NCBI RefSeq assembly: GCF_012516395.1
Contig: NZ_CP051206.1
Span: 5,087,753-5,151,752, forward strand
Length of the DNA stretch: 64,000 nucleotides
Reading direction: 5' to 3'
Origin: Dolichospermum flos-aquae CCAP 1403/13F
Lineage (GTDB): Bacteria > Cyanobacteriota > Cyanobacteriia > Cyanobacteriales > Nostocaceae
Made by a program: the position numbers and the translations under genes. The notes under the pieces are model-generated. The model did no database searches. It was not told the origin of the DNA and saw only the letters and a program-made list of their open reading frames with translations. Position 1 is the stretch's first letter. Each line of letters begins with the position of its first letter. Positions 45,641 through 55,904 of this stretch are shown one piece after another.

Positions 45641-45711
45641 TCACCAATCACCAATTACCAATTACCAATTACCAATCACCAATTACCAATCACCAATCAC
45701 CAATCACCAAA
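45641..45711. repeat. Heptanucleotide repeat tract (ACCAATT/ACCAATC units)
   Basis: About ten 7-base units run up to 3 bases before the ATG of the kinase gene, leaving no room for a ribosome-binding site. The unit is the reverse complement of the GGTAATT tract at 3743. Confidence 0.88.
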
Positions 45712-45713
45712 TT

Positions 45714-47420
45714 ATGAGCCTTTGCATTAATCCAGTTTGTTCTCAACCTAATCATCCAGATAATGACGAAAACCGTTTTTGTCAAAGTTGTGGTTCTCAA
45801 TTGGAATTGATAGGACGTTATCGAGTATTACGTTTATTAAGTGATAAAACTGGATTTGGCAAAATTTACGAAGCCTATCAACAAGACACCCCAAAAATCC
45901 TCAAAGTTCTCAAAGAAGAATTAACAAATGATAGTAAAGCCTTAGCACTATTTCAACAAGAAGCCAAGGTTTTACAACAACTAAATCATCCTGGTATTCC
46001 GCAAACAGAAGGTTATTTTCCCTATCAAACCAGAAATAATCTCATATTGCATTGTCTGGTGATGGAAAAAATTGCAGGACCTAATTTAGAACAATGGTTA
46101 AAGCAACAACAAAACCGCCCCATTTCTGAAGCTCAAGCCATAGTCTGGTTAAAACAATTATTAGAAATTTTAGATTTAGTTCATAACCAACAATATTTAC
46201 ATAGAGATATTAAACCATCAAATATCATGATTCGTCCAGATGGACAATTAGTATTAATTGACTTTGGTACAGCCAGAGAAATTACCAGAACCTATTTAGC
46301 AAATAGTGGAGGAATGACAGCAATTTCATCATCAGGTTATAGTCCTCCAGAACAAATGCGAGGACAAGCCATACCTTCATCAGATTTCTTTGCTTTAGGA
46401 CGGACATTTGTATTTTTATTAACGGGATTTCCCCCCGAACAATTATATGATCCTCATTTAGATATCTTACAATGGCGACATCATGCCAATCATGTTTCTC
46501 CATTATTATTAGATTTCATTGATTGGTTAATATCAACAGAAGTCAGTAAACGCCCTAGCAATGCTGAAGAGATTTCTAGAAGATTAGCAGCAATTGAACA
46601 TCAACTTACAGAAAATACATCCGCAACTGTGAATATTGGCGGGTCAGGAAAAACAGAAATAATTAATAAACCAACTACTAATAATACCGTTATTCCTCCA
46701 CAAAGACAACCCGAAAAATTACCATTATTATCCTGGTTTGCAGCTTTAATAGTTTCTTTATTACTACTTTGGTGGGTATCATTAGCATTTAGAAATACTA
46801 AATTTGCGGCTTTACCTCCTGACTATGGACAAACACCAGTTAAAAAAGGCAAAGTTGATTATTTTCCCTATGAAGAAGGGAAAGATAGTCAAGGGAGAGT
46901 TGCAGAATTTAATATTGCAGTTTTATCAGTAGAATATAAATGGCAATTAGGTAGCACATATCAGATTAAATATAATGATCAAACTATTACCCTTGATTCC
47001 TTAAAATCTAATTTAGAACAAGAAGGAATCCAGAAAATTATGGAAAATCCCAGCGAGATTATTTCTGTGGGAACAGCTTCTTGTGAAGGTAATATTACCG
47101 CCGAACAAAGTCGCGCTTTAGAACGTTCTCAACAAATTCAATTATTAGGAAAAAAGATATTTAGTAATACACCCAGTGTTAAAGGTTATCGGTTATTAAA
47201 TTTGGGACAATTTCAGAGAAAAGATTGTCAAGCCAACCAAGACTCAACAGCCTATCAACGCAGTATTATTATCATTGGGGTGAAAAAACAAGCCCAAGGG
47301 GTAATATTAGATGAAGCTTTAAGAGATAGATTAGAGAAAAAACCATTTGCTGATTTTAAATTAGAGGATTATTCTCTGGGTTCACCAGATAAATTTAAAA
47401 CCATACCCAGTAATTTATAG
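45714..47420 (+). CDS. Membrane-anchored Ser/Thr protein kinase with zinc-ribbon N-terminus
   Basis: A 568-residue protein. The N-terminus has a four-Cys zinc ribbon (C4, C9, C23, C26 in CINPVCSQP...RFCQSCGSQ). The Hanks-type kinase domain (about 35-300) shows a degenerate glycine loop (LLSDKTGFGKIYEAY), ATP-binding Lys64, catalytic HRDIKPSN (Asp165) and DFG (Asp183). One transmembrane helix at about 340-358 is followed by a C-terminal extracytoplasmic domain of about 200 residues with no recognised family. The zinc ribbon plus kinase is common in cyanobacteria. Its start codon abuts the heptad repeats. Target proteins are unknown. Confidence 0.9.
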   Translation: MSLCINPVCSQPNHPDNDENRFCQSCGSQLELIGRYRVLRLLSDKTGFGKIYEAYQQDTPKILKVLKEELTNDSKALALFQQEAKVLQQLNHPGIPQTEGYFPYQTRNNLILHCLVMEKIAGPNLEQWLKQQQNRPISEAQAIVWLKQLLEILDLVHNQQYLHRDIKPSNIMIRPDGQLVLIDFGTAREITRTYLANSGGMTAISSSGYSPPEQMRGQAIPSSDFFALGRTFVFLLTGFPPEQLYDPHLDILQWRHHANHVSPLLLDFIDWLISTEVSKRPSNAEEISRRLAAIEHQLTENTSATVNIGGSGKTEIINKPTTNNTVIPPQRQPEKLPLLSWFAALIVSLLLLWWVSLAFRNTKFAALPPDYGQTPVKKGKVDYFPYEEGKDSQGRVAEFNIAVLSVEYKWQLGSTYQIKYNDQTITLDSLKSNLEQEGIQKIMENPSEIISVGTASCEGNITAEQSRALERSQQIQLLGKKIFSNTPSVKGYRLLNLGQFQRKDCQANQDSTAYQRSIIIIGVKKQAQGVILDEALRDRLEKKPFADFKLEDYSLGSPDKFKTIPSNL

Positions 47421-47504
47421 TAGTTCCCTATGGTCAAAAAAGCCGATATCAGCACCAAAAAAATAATCAGCCTCGCTGCTGAAATACATTAAATTATGAA
47501 TTAT

Positions 47505-48293
47505 TTAAGCCCCCATACCTGAATACTTTTTTAAACCCATACGCCATAAAAAACGATTGATTCCTAAAAATATGAGAAACCAACCGGCAATTGATAAAAA
47601 TCCTCTGGTTAAATCTACAGGTAGTCCTACCAAAATACTCGCTGGAAAATTAATCATGTAGGGAAAAGGTGTCCACATAACTATGTTTCTGACGTTTTCT
47701 GGAAAAACATCTAAAGGTGCTATCAAACCTGATAAAAATACAAAAAACAACAACCATAAATTTTCTAAAGCTGCGGCTCTTTCTGTCCAAAATGCAACCA
47801 TAGCAAAGGTATATTGAATTATAAATCTTAAAGCAAAAGCCATAATTACCGCTAATATAAATAGTAATAAATTAGCTATACTTGGCAACCAAAAAGCTTG
47901 GGGATATAAAACAAAAAAGAATATTGATAGAATTAATACAAAAGGCATTCGAGCAAATCTTTCACCAATATGATTCGCAATATGATGCCAAACTGGATCT
48001 AAAGGCTGTAATAATTTTGGTGAGAGTTTACCTGTTAATACTTCCCTTTCAAAGTCATAAATTACCCAAACAATGGTGATTTGTCTAGCCAGAAAAACTG
48101 CGAAAAAATATCGAGTAAAATCTACAGATCTAAAAGCAAATTTACCACTTTCAGCAGCTTGTACCCATATACCCATCATAATAATTGGTAAAGAACCAGC
48201 TAAAACCCAGAATATTAATTCTGACCTATATTCCAACATATAAGTATAGTATACTGATAGTAAAGTCCAGAATTTTTTAATATTTTTTTTCAT
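47505..48293 (-). CDS. ABC-2 type permease
   Basis: A 262-residue membrane protein with six hydrophobic helices, read from the ATG at 48293; an in-frame TTG at 48302 overlaps the ATPase stop. It resembles the ABC-2 permeases (COG4587 type) that pair with a Nod/Agl-like ATPase: GIWVQAAESGKFAFRSVDFTRYF, LLQPLDPVWHHIANHIGERF, and AALENLWLLFFVFLSGLIAPLDVFPE. It should form an exporter with the adjacent ATPase. No second permease of the usual pair is seen in the window, so it may act as a homodimer or a partner lies elsewhere. Confidence 0.82.
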   Translation of the reverse strand: MKKNIKKFWTLLSVYYTYMLEYRSELIFWVLAGSLPIIMMGIWVQAAESGKFAFRSVDFTRYFFAVFLARQITIVWVIYDFEREVLTGKLSPKLLQPLDPVWHHIANHIGERFARMPFVLILSIFFFVLYPQAFWLPSIANLLLFILAVIMAFALRFIIQYTFAMVAFWTERAAALENLWLLFFVFLSGLIAPLDVFPENVRNIVMWTPFPYMINFPASILVGLPVDLTRGFLSIAGWFLIFLGINRFLWRMGLKKYSGMGA

Positions 48294-48298
48294 GATTA

Positions 48299-49282
48299 TC
48301 AATGGTTAAATCCTTTTTGAAAAACTCTACCAATTACTTCTTCTACTGGTGGTTCTGTGACTGTTAAATCTACCACTTCCAAATCGGCTAAAATTTGGGA
48401 AACAGTGCGAGTCATGGCTGCTTGTGGCACAATAAATCTAACTGCTCTTCCTTCTAGCATTTGTACATCACCATAGGGCATAAGTTGTTCTAGTGATAAT
48501 GGTTGAACTAACTCTACATAAATTTCTCGATAAGGGGCAAAACTTGCTAATAACCCATCTAATCTACCATCATACATTAATTTTCCTTCGTGAATTAATA
48601 ACACCCGTTCACACAAAGCTGTAATATCAGCCATGTAATGACTCGTTAATAATATGGTTGCTTGATATAGCTGATTATATTCTTTTAAAAAGTTACGTAC
48701 TCCTGCTTGAGCATTAACATCTAATCCTAAAGTTGGTTCATCTAGAAATAAAACTTGGGGACGGTGTAAAAGTGCTGCTAACAGTTCAGCCTTCATTCTT
48801 TCACCTAATGATAATTTTCGCACTGGTTGGGTTAATTTACCTGCTAAAGCCAGCATTTCTGTTAATTCCCCAACTCGACGCTGAAATTCTTTGTCAGAAA
48901 TATTATAAACAGCAGCGTTAATTCTCAGAGAATCTAGGGCTGGTAAATCCCAAATTAATTGCTGTTTTTGTCCCATCACTAAAGTGATTTTTTGTAAAAA
49001 TGCTTCTTGACGATTAAAGGGAACAAATCCACCAACTTTAACTGTACCTTGAGAGGGATGAATTAATCCTGTGAGCATTTTCAAAGTTGTAGTTTTACCT
49101 GCGCCATTGGGTCCCAAAAAACCGACAATTTCCCCAGGCTCAATGCTAAAAGAAACATCCTGAACAGCGTTAATATTGCGATAAGTCCGGCGAAAAAAGT
49201 GGCTAATTGTTCCCCCTATCCCTGGGTCTTTAATCGCTACTGGATAGGATTTATTCAGGTTTTCTGCAATGATAATTGACAT
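48299..49282 (-). CDS. ABC exporter ATPase
   Basis: A 327-residue ATPase with Walker A GPNGAGKTT, Q-loop VMGQKQQL, signature LSLGERMKAELLAALLHRP, Walker B VLFLDEPTLGLD and H-loop LTSHYMAD. The family (COG4586) partners ABC-2 permeases. It lies 5 bases upstream of the permease gene and 48 bases downstream of the AAA-WD40 gene, on the same strand. The transported substrate is not evident. Confidence 0.9.
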   Translation of the reverse strand: MSIIIAENLNKSYPVAIKDPGIGGTISHFFRRTYRNINAVQDVSFSIEPGEIVGFLGPNGAGKTTTLKMLTGLIHPSQGTVKVGGFVPFNRQEAFLQKITLVMGQKQQLIWDLPALDSLRINAAVYNISDKEFQRRVGELTEMLALAGKLTQPVRKLSLGERMKAELLAALLHRPQVLFLDEPTLGLDVNAQAGVRNFLKEYNQLYQATILLTSHYMADITALCERVLLIHEGKLMYDGRLDGLLASFAPYREIYVELVQPLSLEQLMPYGDVQMLEGRAVRFIVPQAAMTRTVSQILADLEVVDLTVTEPPVEEVIGRVFQKGFNH

Positions 49283-49330
49283 AAAAAATTTATTTCCTTC
49301 TGCCTGATAACGTTGATTTTCTCCCCTCTA

Positions 49331-52300
49331 CTAATGATCGCACAAATGACGAGTAGAAAGCTTGTCCCCAGAAGAATTATTTTCTTCTGAATTTTCTAGT
49401 TCCTGATTATTTTGTAAATAATCTTTTACCCAGTTACAAGCATAATCTAAGTCGTTAGTAGCAAAGATTTGGGGTAAATTCCAGATAATGGCAGTGCGAT
49501 CGCCACTAACGGATACTAAACTTTTACCATCAGCACTAAAGGTTAAGGAAGAAACCACTCCTCGATGACCAAATAAGGTAATGATTGGCTTACCATCAAG
49601 ATCCCAAAGGTTGATGGTGTTATCTTCACTAGCAGCAGAGATCATTCTTCCGTCTGGACTAAATTTTATCTTGTTCAATCCCGCTTTTGAAGTTATCAAT
49701 ATTTTTAATAACTTGCCATTGGCTTGCCATAATTTGATAGTATGATCGTCACTTAACGATGCAATTAATTTACCATCAGGACTAAAGGTGACATCAAAAA
49801 CTTGGCCGTTATGTCCTTTTAAGGTGTGGAGGAGTTGACCCTCTCTATTCCATAGACGGACTGTTTTATCATAACTGCCAGTTGCTAACACTTGACCATC
49901 AGGACTAAATTCTACACTAACAATAGGTTCTTTATGTGCTTGGATAGTTTTTTGCCAACGAAAGCTAAATGGTTTTTTGTAATCTCGTTGCCAAAGCCGT
50001 AGAGTTTGATCAAAACTAACAGAAGCGAGAAGTTTACCATCAGGACTCAAGGCAATATTGTCAATGCTCGCAGTATGCCCTGAAAGAGTATCTATGAGAG
50101 TACCATCTATGTTCCAGATTTTGATGGTTTTATCATAACTACCAGTTGCTAAATACTGGCCATCTGGACTAAAGACAACGGAGGTAATACCATTTTGATG
50201 TCCTTTTAAACTTTTGAGTAATTTGCCATTACGTTGCCAAATATTGATGACATAATCCCAACCTGTGGTAGCAATGATTTTCCCATTAGGACTGATGGCA
50301 GCTTGTGTTAAGTTGAGTTGATGACCTCTTAAAACTGTGAGTAAGGGATTTTGTAATTGCCAAAGTTTAACGCTATTATCTAAACTGCCTGTAGCTAGAA
50401 TTTTACCATCTGGACTCCAAGCGATCGCCCAAATTGCTTGTTGATGTCCTTCTAAAGTTAGTAAGTCTTTACCGTCTATACTCCATATTTTCACTACTTT
50501 ATCCCAACTGGCAGCAGCAATAGTTTGACTATCGGCACTAAAGGCGATCGCAATTACTGAATATTGTCCCTCAAAATTACTGATTTTTTTACCATCGAGA
50601 CTCCAAATTTCTATCTTTTTATTATTACCACCTGTAGCTAACCGCTTACCATCAGGAGAAATGGCTAAACCACGCACAGCATCTTTACCACGATTAAAGC
50701 TAACTAATTTTTTCCCGTCTTGACTCCAAAGAATTGCTGTACCATCAAAACTACCTGTTACTAATTTTTTTCCATCGGGAGTAAATAGAACTTTATAAAT
50801 AGTTAGTTTATGAGCCTTAATTATAGTTAGTTTTTCCGCTGCTAAATTCCACAATCCTAAATTACCATTATTCATGCCAATTGCTAAGAGTTGACCATCA
50901 GGACTAAAAGCTATACTTTTAACTTCCCCATTCACAGAAATAGTTTTCAACTTTTGCCCATTCACAGACCAAAGTTTGACAGTTTTATCCAGACTACCGG
51001 AAGCAATAACTTTCCCATCAGGACTAAAAGCAACTGTGGAAACTATAGCATGATGACCTTTAAATGTGCGGAGTAATTTGCCATTTTTCTGCCACAATGA
51101 CACTTCATCTCGATTGGTAACTGCCATCTTTTGGCTATCAGGACTCCAAGCTAAATCCCAAACTAAACCAAGATTATGACCTGATAAGCGATTCCGTTCT
51201 TGCGCTCCATAACTAGCTTGACGGACAACATTATCAGTTAGGTGATCCAGTTCAGGATTATTAATATTTAATTTTTTTAATTTTCTTTTTGCTTTAATAG
51301 CATCCCTTACTGCTTCTAATTCTTGATGGGATTTAAAGTTCCCATTAGAAGAGGATATCAGGGCTTTAATTTCACTAATTTTTGCTAATCTTTCACTTTG
51401 AAGAGATTGACGATATAACCAGAAAGATATCCCCCCTAAGCTGACAGCAGTTAACAAAGCTGTACTAATTACTCCCAAGATGAGTTTTTGTAAACGAGCA
51501 TTTTTTTGTTGTTCAAGCAGTTGAATTTCCATATTTTTGGATTTTTCTGCTCCTAAAATAAGCTGTTGTTCTCGTCGTTCTAATTCTGCACTTTTAGCTA
51601 GAAATTGATTATCTAAATTTGTTAGACTTTTATCCCAAGCCCAAGCTTGAGCATCCGCTAATGCTTGTCCTCTTAGTAAGCGAGATTCATCAGTTTGTTG
51701 GGAAGTTAACCACGCATTAAAAGTTTGCGAGTAGGGACGTAAATTAGCTAATTGTTTTTCTACCCAATCTAAGTTAAATACTTCGGCATAAATACGGTTT
51801 TTAACAATTAATAATCCTACTTGTTTAACTACTAAACCTGATAGCAATAATTCTACTTGTTCTCGACTATCATCACTTTTTACTTCTACACCTTGCAAAA
51901 TTTGCTGATAAATTCCTAATAATCTACTTACAAGCTGTTGATTATAAAGTAATCGATCTCGAATAGTTCTTAAATGTTCTGGTTCGTCTTGAGATTCCCA
52001 ATTTTTAATAATATAGTCATTGACAATATTATCTAACCAAAACTCTTCATAACCTTTATCAAAATCTAAGTAATCACCACTTACTTGAAAATTAGTGATG
52101 AGACTACATAACTTTTGGGTTAAAAAAGGCTGCCCTCCTGTCCAATCTAAAATTTGTTTCATGACTGGGTAAGGATTTGGTATGACTAACTCTAATCCTC
52201 TAATTAAAGAATCAACTTCTGCTATTTGAAATCCTTTTAAATCAATGGCTTGACCAATATTAAAAGGTGTTCTTTTCGCATCTTGAATTAAATCTGATGG

Positions 52301-52855
52301 AGTTGCTACTCCAAAAATTGCAAATGTCAACCGCTGATATTCTGGATCTATGGCTCTTTGATTATAGCAGTATCTAATTAAGGCAAAAAAATCATCTACG
52401 GGAAAATCCAAGCTGAGGATACTATCAATTTCATCTATAAAAATAATTAGCCTTTCTTCTGGAAATTGGGTTAATAATTCCGCAATAAACTGACTTAATT
52501 TATGGACTAAAGAAATATCATCTCCTGTTTGCCACCATGATTTTAAATTGAATTTTCCTAAAAGTTTAAATCCTCTACATAAATCGGCGATTATGCCCTT
52601 ATACCATTGACTTGCAGTGATATTTTCACTACCAATATTCGTTATATCAATTGATGTACATTTGAATCCTTCTTGTTCTAAATGATGTTTAGTTCTCACT
52701 AACAGGGACGATTTACCCATTTGACGACAGTTAAGAACATAACAAAATTCACTCTTTTTTAAAGCGTTATATATTTCTATATCTGTTTGTCTTTCTACGT
52801 AACTAGGCGCATTATTTATGAGACTACCACCGACTTGATATGTATGAGTATTCAT
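49331..52855 (-). CDS. AAA-like ATPase fused to transmembrane helix and WD40 propellers
   Basis: A 1174-residue protein. An N-terminal AAA-like (STAND-type) domain has P-loop CRQMGKSSLLVRT and Walker B RLIIFIDEIDSIL, then the typical GGQPFLTQKLC segment. A coiled linker and one transmembrane helix (about 460-485) follow. About 14 WD40 repeats fill residues about 550-1140 (repeated FSPDGK-LA-GS-DKTVKLW). Such fusions are abundant in multicellular cyanobacteria and are thought to be signalling or conflict switches in which WD40 blades sense a ligand and the ATPase responds. The upstream neighbour carries a related ATPase fused to GGDEF, only 14 bases away, so the two are co-transcribed. Function is unknown. 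Confidence 0.88.
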   Translation of the reverse strand: MNTHTYQVGGSLINNAPSYVERQTDIEIYNALKKSEFCYVLNCRQMGKSSLLVRTKHHLEQEGFKCTSIDITNIGSENITASQWYKGIIADLCRGFKLLGKFNLKSWWQTGDDISLVHKLSQFIAELLTQFPEERLIIFIDEIDSILSLDFPVDDFFALIRYCYNQRAIDPEYQRLTFAIFGVATPSDLIQDAKRTPFNIGQAIDLKGFQIAEVDSLIRGLELVIPNPYPVMKQILDWTGGQPFLTQKLCSLITNFQVSGDYLDFDKGYEEFWLDNIVNDYIIKNWESQDEPEHLRTIRDRLLYNQQLVSRLLGIYQQILQGVEVKSDDSREQVELLLSGLVVKQVGLLIVKNRIYAEVFNLDWVEKQLANLRPYSQTFNAWLTSQQTDESRLLRGQALADAQAWAWDKSLTNLDNQFLAKSAELERREQQLILGAEKSKNMEIQLLEQQKNARLQKLILGVISTALLTAVSLGGISFWLYRQSLQSERLAKISEIKALISSSNGNFKSHQELEAVRDAIKAKRKLKKLNINNPELDHLTDNVVRQASYGAQERNRLSGHNLGLVWDLAWSPDSQKMAVTNRDEVSLWQKNGKLLRTFKGHHAIVSTVAFSPDGKVIASGSLDKTVKLWSVNGQKLKTISVNGEVKSIAFSPDGQLLAIGMNNGNLGLWNLAAEKLTIIKAHKLTIYKVLFTPDGKKLVTGSFDGTAILWSQDGKKLVSFNRGKDAVRGLAISPDGKRLATGGNNKKIEIWSLDGKKISNFEGQYSVIAIAFSADSQTIAAASWDKVVKIWSIDGKDLLTLEGHQQAIWAIAWSPDGKILATGSLDNSVKLWQLQNPLLTVLRGHQLNLTQAAISPNGKIIATTGWDYVINIWQRNGKLLKSLKGHQNGITSVVFSPDGQYLATGSYDKTIKIWNIDGTLIDTLSGHTASIDNIALSPDGKLLASVSFDQTLRLWQRDYKKPFSFRWQKTIQAHKEPIVSVEFSPDGQVLATGSYDKTVRLWNREGQLLHTLKGHNGQVFDVTFSPDGKLIASLSDDHTIKLWQANGKLLKILITSKAGLNKIKFSPDGRMISAASEDNTINLWDLDGKPIITLFGHRGVVSSLTFSADGKSLVSVSGDRTAIIWNLPQIFATNDLDYACNWVKDYLQNNQELENSEENNSSGDKLSTRHLCDH

Positions 52856-52869
52856 ATTAGTGATATTTA

Positions 52870-54504
52870 TTATTCATCATAGCCAAAGTTAAATTTAGAA
52901 CTCAAAATAGTGCGATCGCGCCCTAATTTCTTAGCTTGATACATTGCTTGATCAGCCGCTTCAAAAAATTCTCTTAAGGAAAAATCTCCTGAAGGAATGA
53001 TACAGGCAATTCCTAAGCTTATGGTTAAGCTAATCATGTTTGTTAATTGATTTTTTTTGGTTAATTCAGGAATTTTAATTCTCAATGATTTTACTGTTTC
53101 TCTGATTTCTTCAGCAATGAATATAGCTGCTTCTGCGTCAACTTGTGGCAAAATTAATACAAACTCTTCACCACCATAACGAGCAACTAAATGATCTGGA
53201 TTTTTAATTACTGAATTAATTGCTTGAGCAATTTTATGTAAACAATTATCACCACTCTGATGTCCATAGGTGTCATTATGAAATTTAAAGTTATCCAAAT
53301 CTGCTAATATTAAAGATAGAGGTTCTTGGATGTATGTCATTCTTTCCCATTCTATTTCCAAAGTTTCATCAAAACATTTACGATTAGCAACTTGAGTTAG
53401 TTGATCAATATTAACTAACAATTGCAATTTTTCATTTTCTTTTTTTAATTTATCCCACGGAATAGCATTACTTTCTATTAGTAAACTTTTTTGAAAAAAT
53501 AAACGATACAGTTCGCAAAAAGGTTCATAATTATAGCCACTTAATTTAATTAACCCTAAACTATCTAATTTATAAACCAAATTGTCCGACAAAAATATAT
53601 TGTTACCTGTAGAATTCACAACTTGATTATATGCTTGAGACAATTCTGCATCTTGTAGCAATATATTGAGTAAATTTCTTAAATATCCGCTGTAAATATA
53701 TTTACCCTTTGTACAATTATCTAATAGTTCTGGTAAAGAAATTTTCTGCTGGTAGAGATCATATAAAGCCTGATGAATTAAATATGGCTGTCCTCCCACC
53801 CAATACATTAAGTTTTTCACAGCTTGACTATCACACCAATCCAATTCATACCGTCTAGCTAATTCTGTTACTTGCTCGACTGTAAATTCTGGTAATTTCA
53901 ATGACAAACCAACATTAAAGGGAGATTGATTGATATTTAAAGGGATATAAACTTCAGTGGAGTGCAATAATACTAACCGAACCTTTTGCCAAATCGGAGT
54001 TTGTTTAGCTTGTTCATGCCAATTGCGGAGGAGAAGTAGAAAATCTTGAGCAATTTGTTGATATTGAAAAGCATAATCTACTTCATTTAAAATTAAAACC
54101 AATGGACTTTTAATTTGCTCTAATAAATAACTCTCGAAATAAATTGAAGCACTAACTTTACTACCAATTTCCTCATCCCAATAATCATCCAAATCCGATG
54201 CAAGTGACAACTGCCGAGCCACATTCATACAAAACCAGCGTAAAAAATTATTCAGGCTCAAAAAAGTTTGGGTATCTACTAGTTTAAAGTCTATAGTAAC
54301 TACGGAATATTCATGTATTTGAGCTTGGTGAATTAGCTGTAACATTAAAGAACTTTTGCCCATGTGCCGAGGTGCTTTAATCCGAATTAAACTCCCTGGT
54401 TTGAGTAATTCTGCATAAGCATCGCTTTCAACAGGAGGGCGTTCAATATAAAAGCAGGAATTGAATGGTAGTGGATCACCTGGTAAAGTAATATTTTTCT
54501 TCAT
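52870..54504 (-). CDS. AAA-like ATPase fused to a GGDEF diguanylate cyclase domain
   Basis: A 544-residue protein. Residues about 1-340 form an AAA-like ATPase paralogous to that of the next gene: P-loop RIKAPRHMGKSSLMLQLIHQ, Walker B-like LVLILNEVDYAF, and GGQPYLIHQALY. A short coiled segment leads to a GGDEF domain (about 360-535) with NIDQLTQVANRKCFDETL, the metal-binding LILADLDNFKFHNDTYGH and the active-site ARYGGEEFVLIL. It should make cyclic di-GMP. The inhibitory I-site RxxD reads KNPD, so product inhibition may be weakened. An ATP-dependent switch controlling c-di-GMP synthesis is inferred. First gene of a four-gene same-strand run ending in an ABC exporter. Confidence 0.88.
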   Translation of the reverse strand: MKKNITLPGDPLPFNSCFYIERPPVESDAYAELLKPGSLIRIKAPRHMGKSSLMLQLIHQAQIHEYSVVTIDFKLVDTQTFLSLNNFLRWFCMNVARQLSLASDLDDYWDEEIGSKVSASIYFESYLLEQIKSPLVLILNEVDYAFQYQQIAQDFLLLLRNWHEQAKQTPIWQKVRLVLLHSTEVYIPLNINQSPFNVGLSLKLPEFTVEQVTELARRYELDWCDSQAVKNLMYWVGGQPYLIHQALYDLYQQKISLPELLDNCTKGKYIYSGYLRNLLNILLQDAELSQAYNQVVNSTGNNIFLSDNLVYKLDSLGLIKLSGYNYEPFCELYRLFFQKSLLIESNAIPWDKLKKENEKLQLLVNIDQLTQVANRKCFDETLEIEWERMTYIQEPLSLILADLDNFKFHNDTYGHQSGDNCLHKIAQAINSVIKNPDHLVARYGGEEFVLILPQVDAEAAIFIAEEIRETVKSLRIKIPELTKKNQLTNMISLTISLGIACIIPSGDFSLREFFEAADQAMYQAKKLGRDRTILSSKFNFGYDE

Positions 54505-54839
54505 TCACTTGAGGGCGAAATATTTTGTTTCTGATCAGAAATAATAAAGTTTGATTGCGATCCCCAAAAAAAGAGGCTCAAATCTCTTAATTAACATATA
54601 CTGTCACCAAATACTATCAAAAGTCTAGTTAAGTAGGTGAACGGAAAAAAACCGTAGACGCGAAGCGGCTTCTCGAAGAGTAATATGTAACGAAAAGTAA
54701 AGTTGCCCAAACCCTCTTCCCTCTTGCCTCTTCACTCTTGCCTCTTGCCTCTTGCCTCAAGCCATAACGACGATTTTTAACGCCAACCTACTTATAATGA
54801 GTGACAGGACTTTGAGCCATCTACCAAGGGTTTTAACTT
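54505..54839. repeat. Repeat-bearing spacer (GC-rich dispersed repeat and CTTGCCT heptads)
   Basis: GTAGACGCGAAGCGGCTTCT and the rest of that element lie at 54653-54681, a common cyanobacterial dispersed repeat. A CTCTTGC-type heptad tract fills about 54711-54760. No gene is present. The left part should contain the promoter of the AAA-GGDEF gene. Confidence 0.7.
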
Positions 54840-55904
54840 TTACAATAGGCCAGTAAAGCGGCTATCGGTTTGCAGAATTTTGAGGATCTGCTTAATTTCT
54901 TGGGTACGGTCTTTTTTAACTACTAGGGTAACATTGCGATCGCGCACAATTACCACATCTTCTAAACCAATAGTCACAATTACATCATCAGGATTGGAGG
55001 CATAAACAATTGCTCCTTGGGTATCTAAGCCCACATGAGTAGCAAGTTCTACATTAGGATTATCAGACTGCTTCAGTAAACGTTCAATAGCATTCCAATC
55101 ACCCAGATCATCCCAACCAAATGCTACAGGCAAAACATAAGCTAGACTGGTTTTTTCCATCAGCGCGTAATCTATACTTTTCTTAGGTAACTGGGGATAA
55201 ATATCAGGTCCATGTTGTTCTAAAGGTTTAATAATTTCTGGTGCATGGGTGCGTAATTCTTCTAAAACCACACTGGCTCGAAAAACGAACATACCACTAT
55301 TCCAGCTAAACCGTCCCGTTGATAAAAAAGTTTCTGCCGTTTCTCGGTCGGGCTTTTCAGTAAATCTGTGAACATGATAGGCTGGCAAGTTATTAAAGCT
55401 ACCTATTTTTTCACCTTGTTCAATATAACCATAGCCAGTTGAGGGGAAATTAGGTTTAATCCCCAAAGTCACAATTGCTGCTTTCTTAGTTGCCAAGTCC
55501 ATCGCAGCGGCTAAAGTTTCGGCAAATATCTCCTGGTCAGCAATCCAGTGGTCAGCCGGAAAAAAGCCAATAATAGCGTCTTCCCCGTAACGCTTTTTAA
55601 TTTCTAAACTTGTCCAAGCAACAGCAGCAGCAGTGTCTCGACCCTCTGATTCAATGAGTAAATTTGCAACAGGCAAATCAGGAAGTTGTTCTCTGACCCC
55701 TTGAGCAATGGGACTAGACGTAATTACCCACAAGTTTTCCCAACCCCCAGCCAGAGTTAACAATCGATCAGCAGTTGCTTGTAGTAAGCTTCTAGAGCTA
55801 CCATCAAGGCTTAAAAATTGTTTAGGTCGGTCTAGTCGGCTCAAAGGCCAAAAACGCTCACCTTTACCACCAGCCAGAATCACAGGAAAAAATAAATTAT
55901 TCAT
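54840..55904 (-). CDS. manC: Mannose-1-phosphate guanylyltransferase
   Basis: A 354-residue nucleotidyltransferase from the ATG at 55904 (MNNLFFPVILAGGKGERFWP). The longer open frame upstream is translated heptad repeat and not part of the protein. The GGKGERFWPLSRLDRPKQFL signature binds GTP. FFPADHWI and FTEKPDRETAE are conserved in the family. KKSIDYALMEKT and FGWDDLGDWNAI complete it. The enzyme makes GDP-mannose from mannose-1-phosphate and GTP for polysaccharide and glycan synthesis. It lacks the isomerase domain of bifunctional AlgA-type enzymes. Confidence 0.92.
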   Translation of the reverse strand: MNNLFFPVILAGGKGERFWPLSRLDRPKQFLSLDGSSRSLLQATADRLLTLAGGWENLWVITSSPIAQGVREQLPDLPVANLLIESEGRDTAAAVAWTSLEIKKRYGEDAIIGFFPADHWIADQEIFAETLAAAMDLATKKAAIVTLGIKPNFPSTGYGYIEQGEKIGSFNNLPAYHVHRFTEKPDRETAETFLSTGRFSWNSGMFVFRASVVLEELRTHAPEIIKPLEQHGPDIYPQLPKKSIDYALMEKTSLAYVLPVAFGWDDLGDWNAIERLLKQSDNPNVELATHVGLDTQGAIVYASNPDDVIVTIGLEDVVIVRDRNVTLVVKKDRTQEIKQILKILQTDSRFTGLL

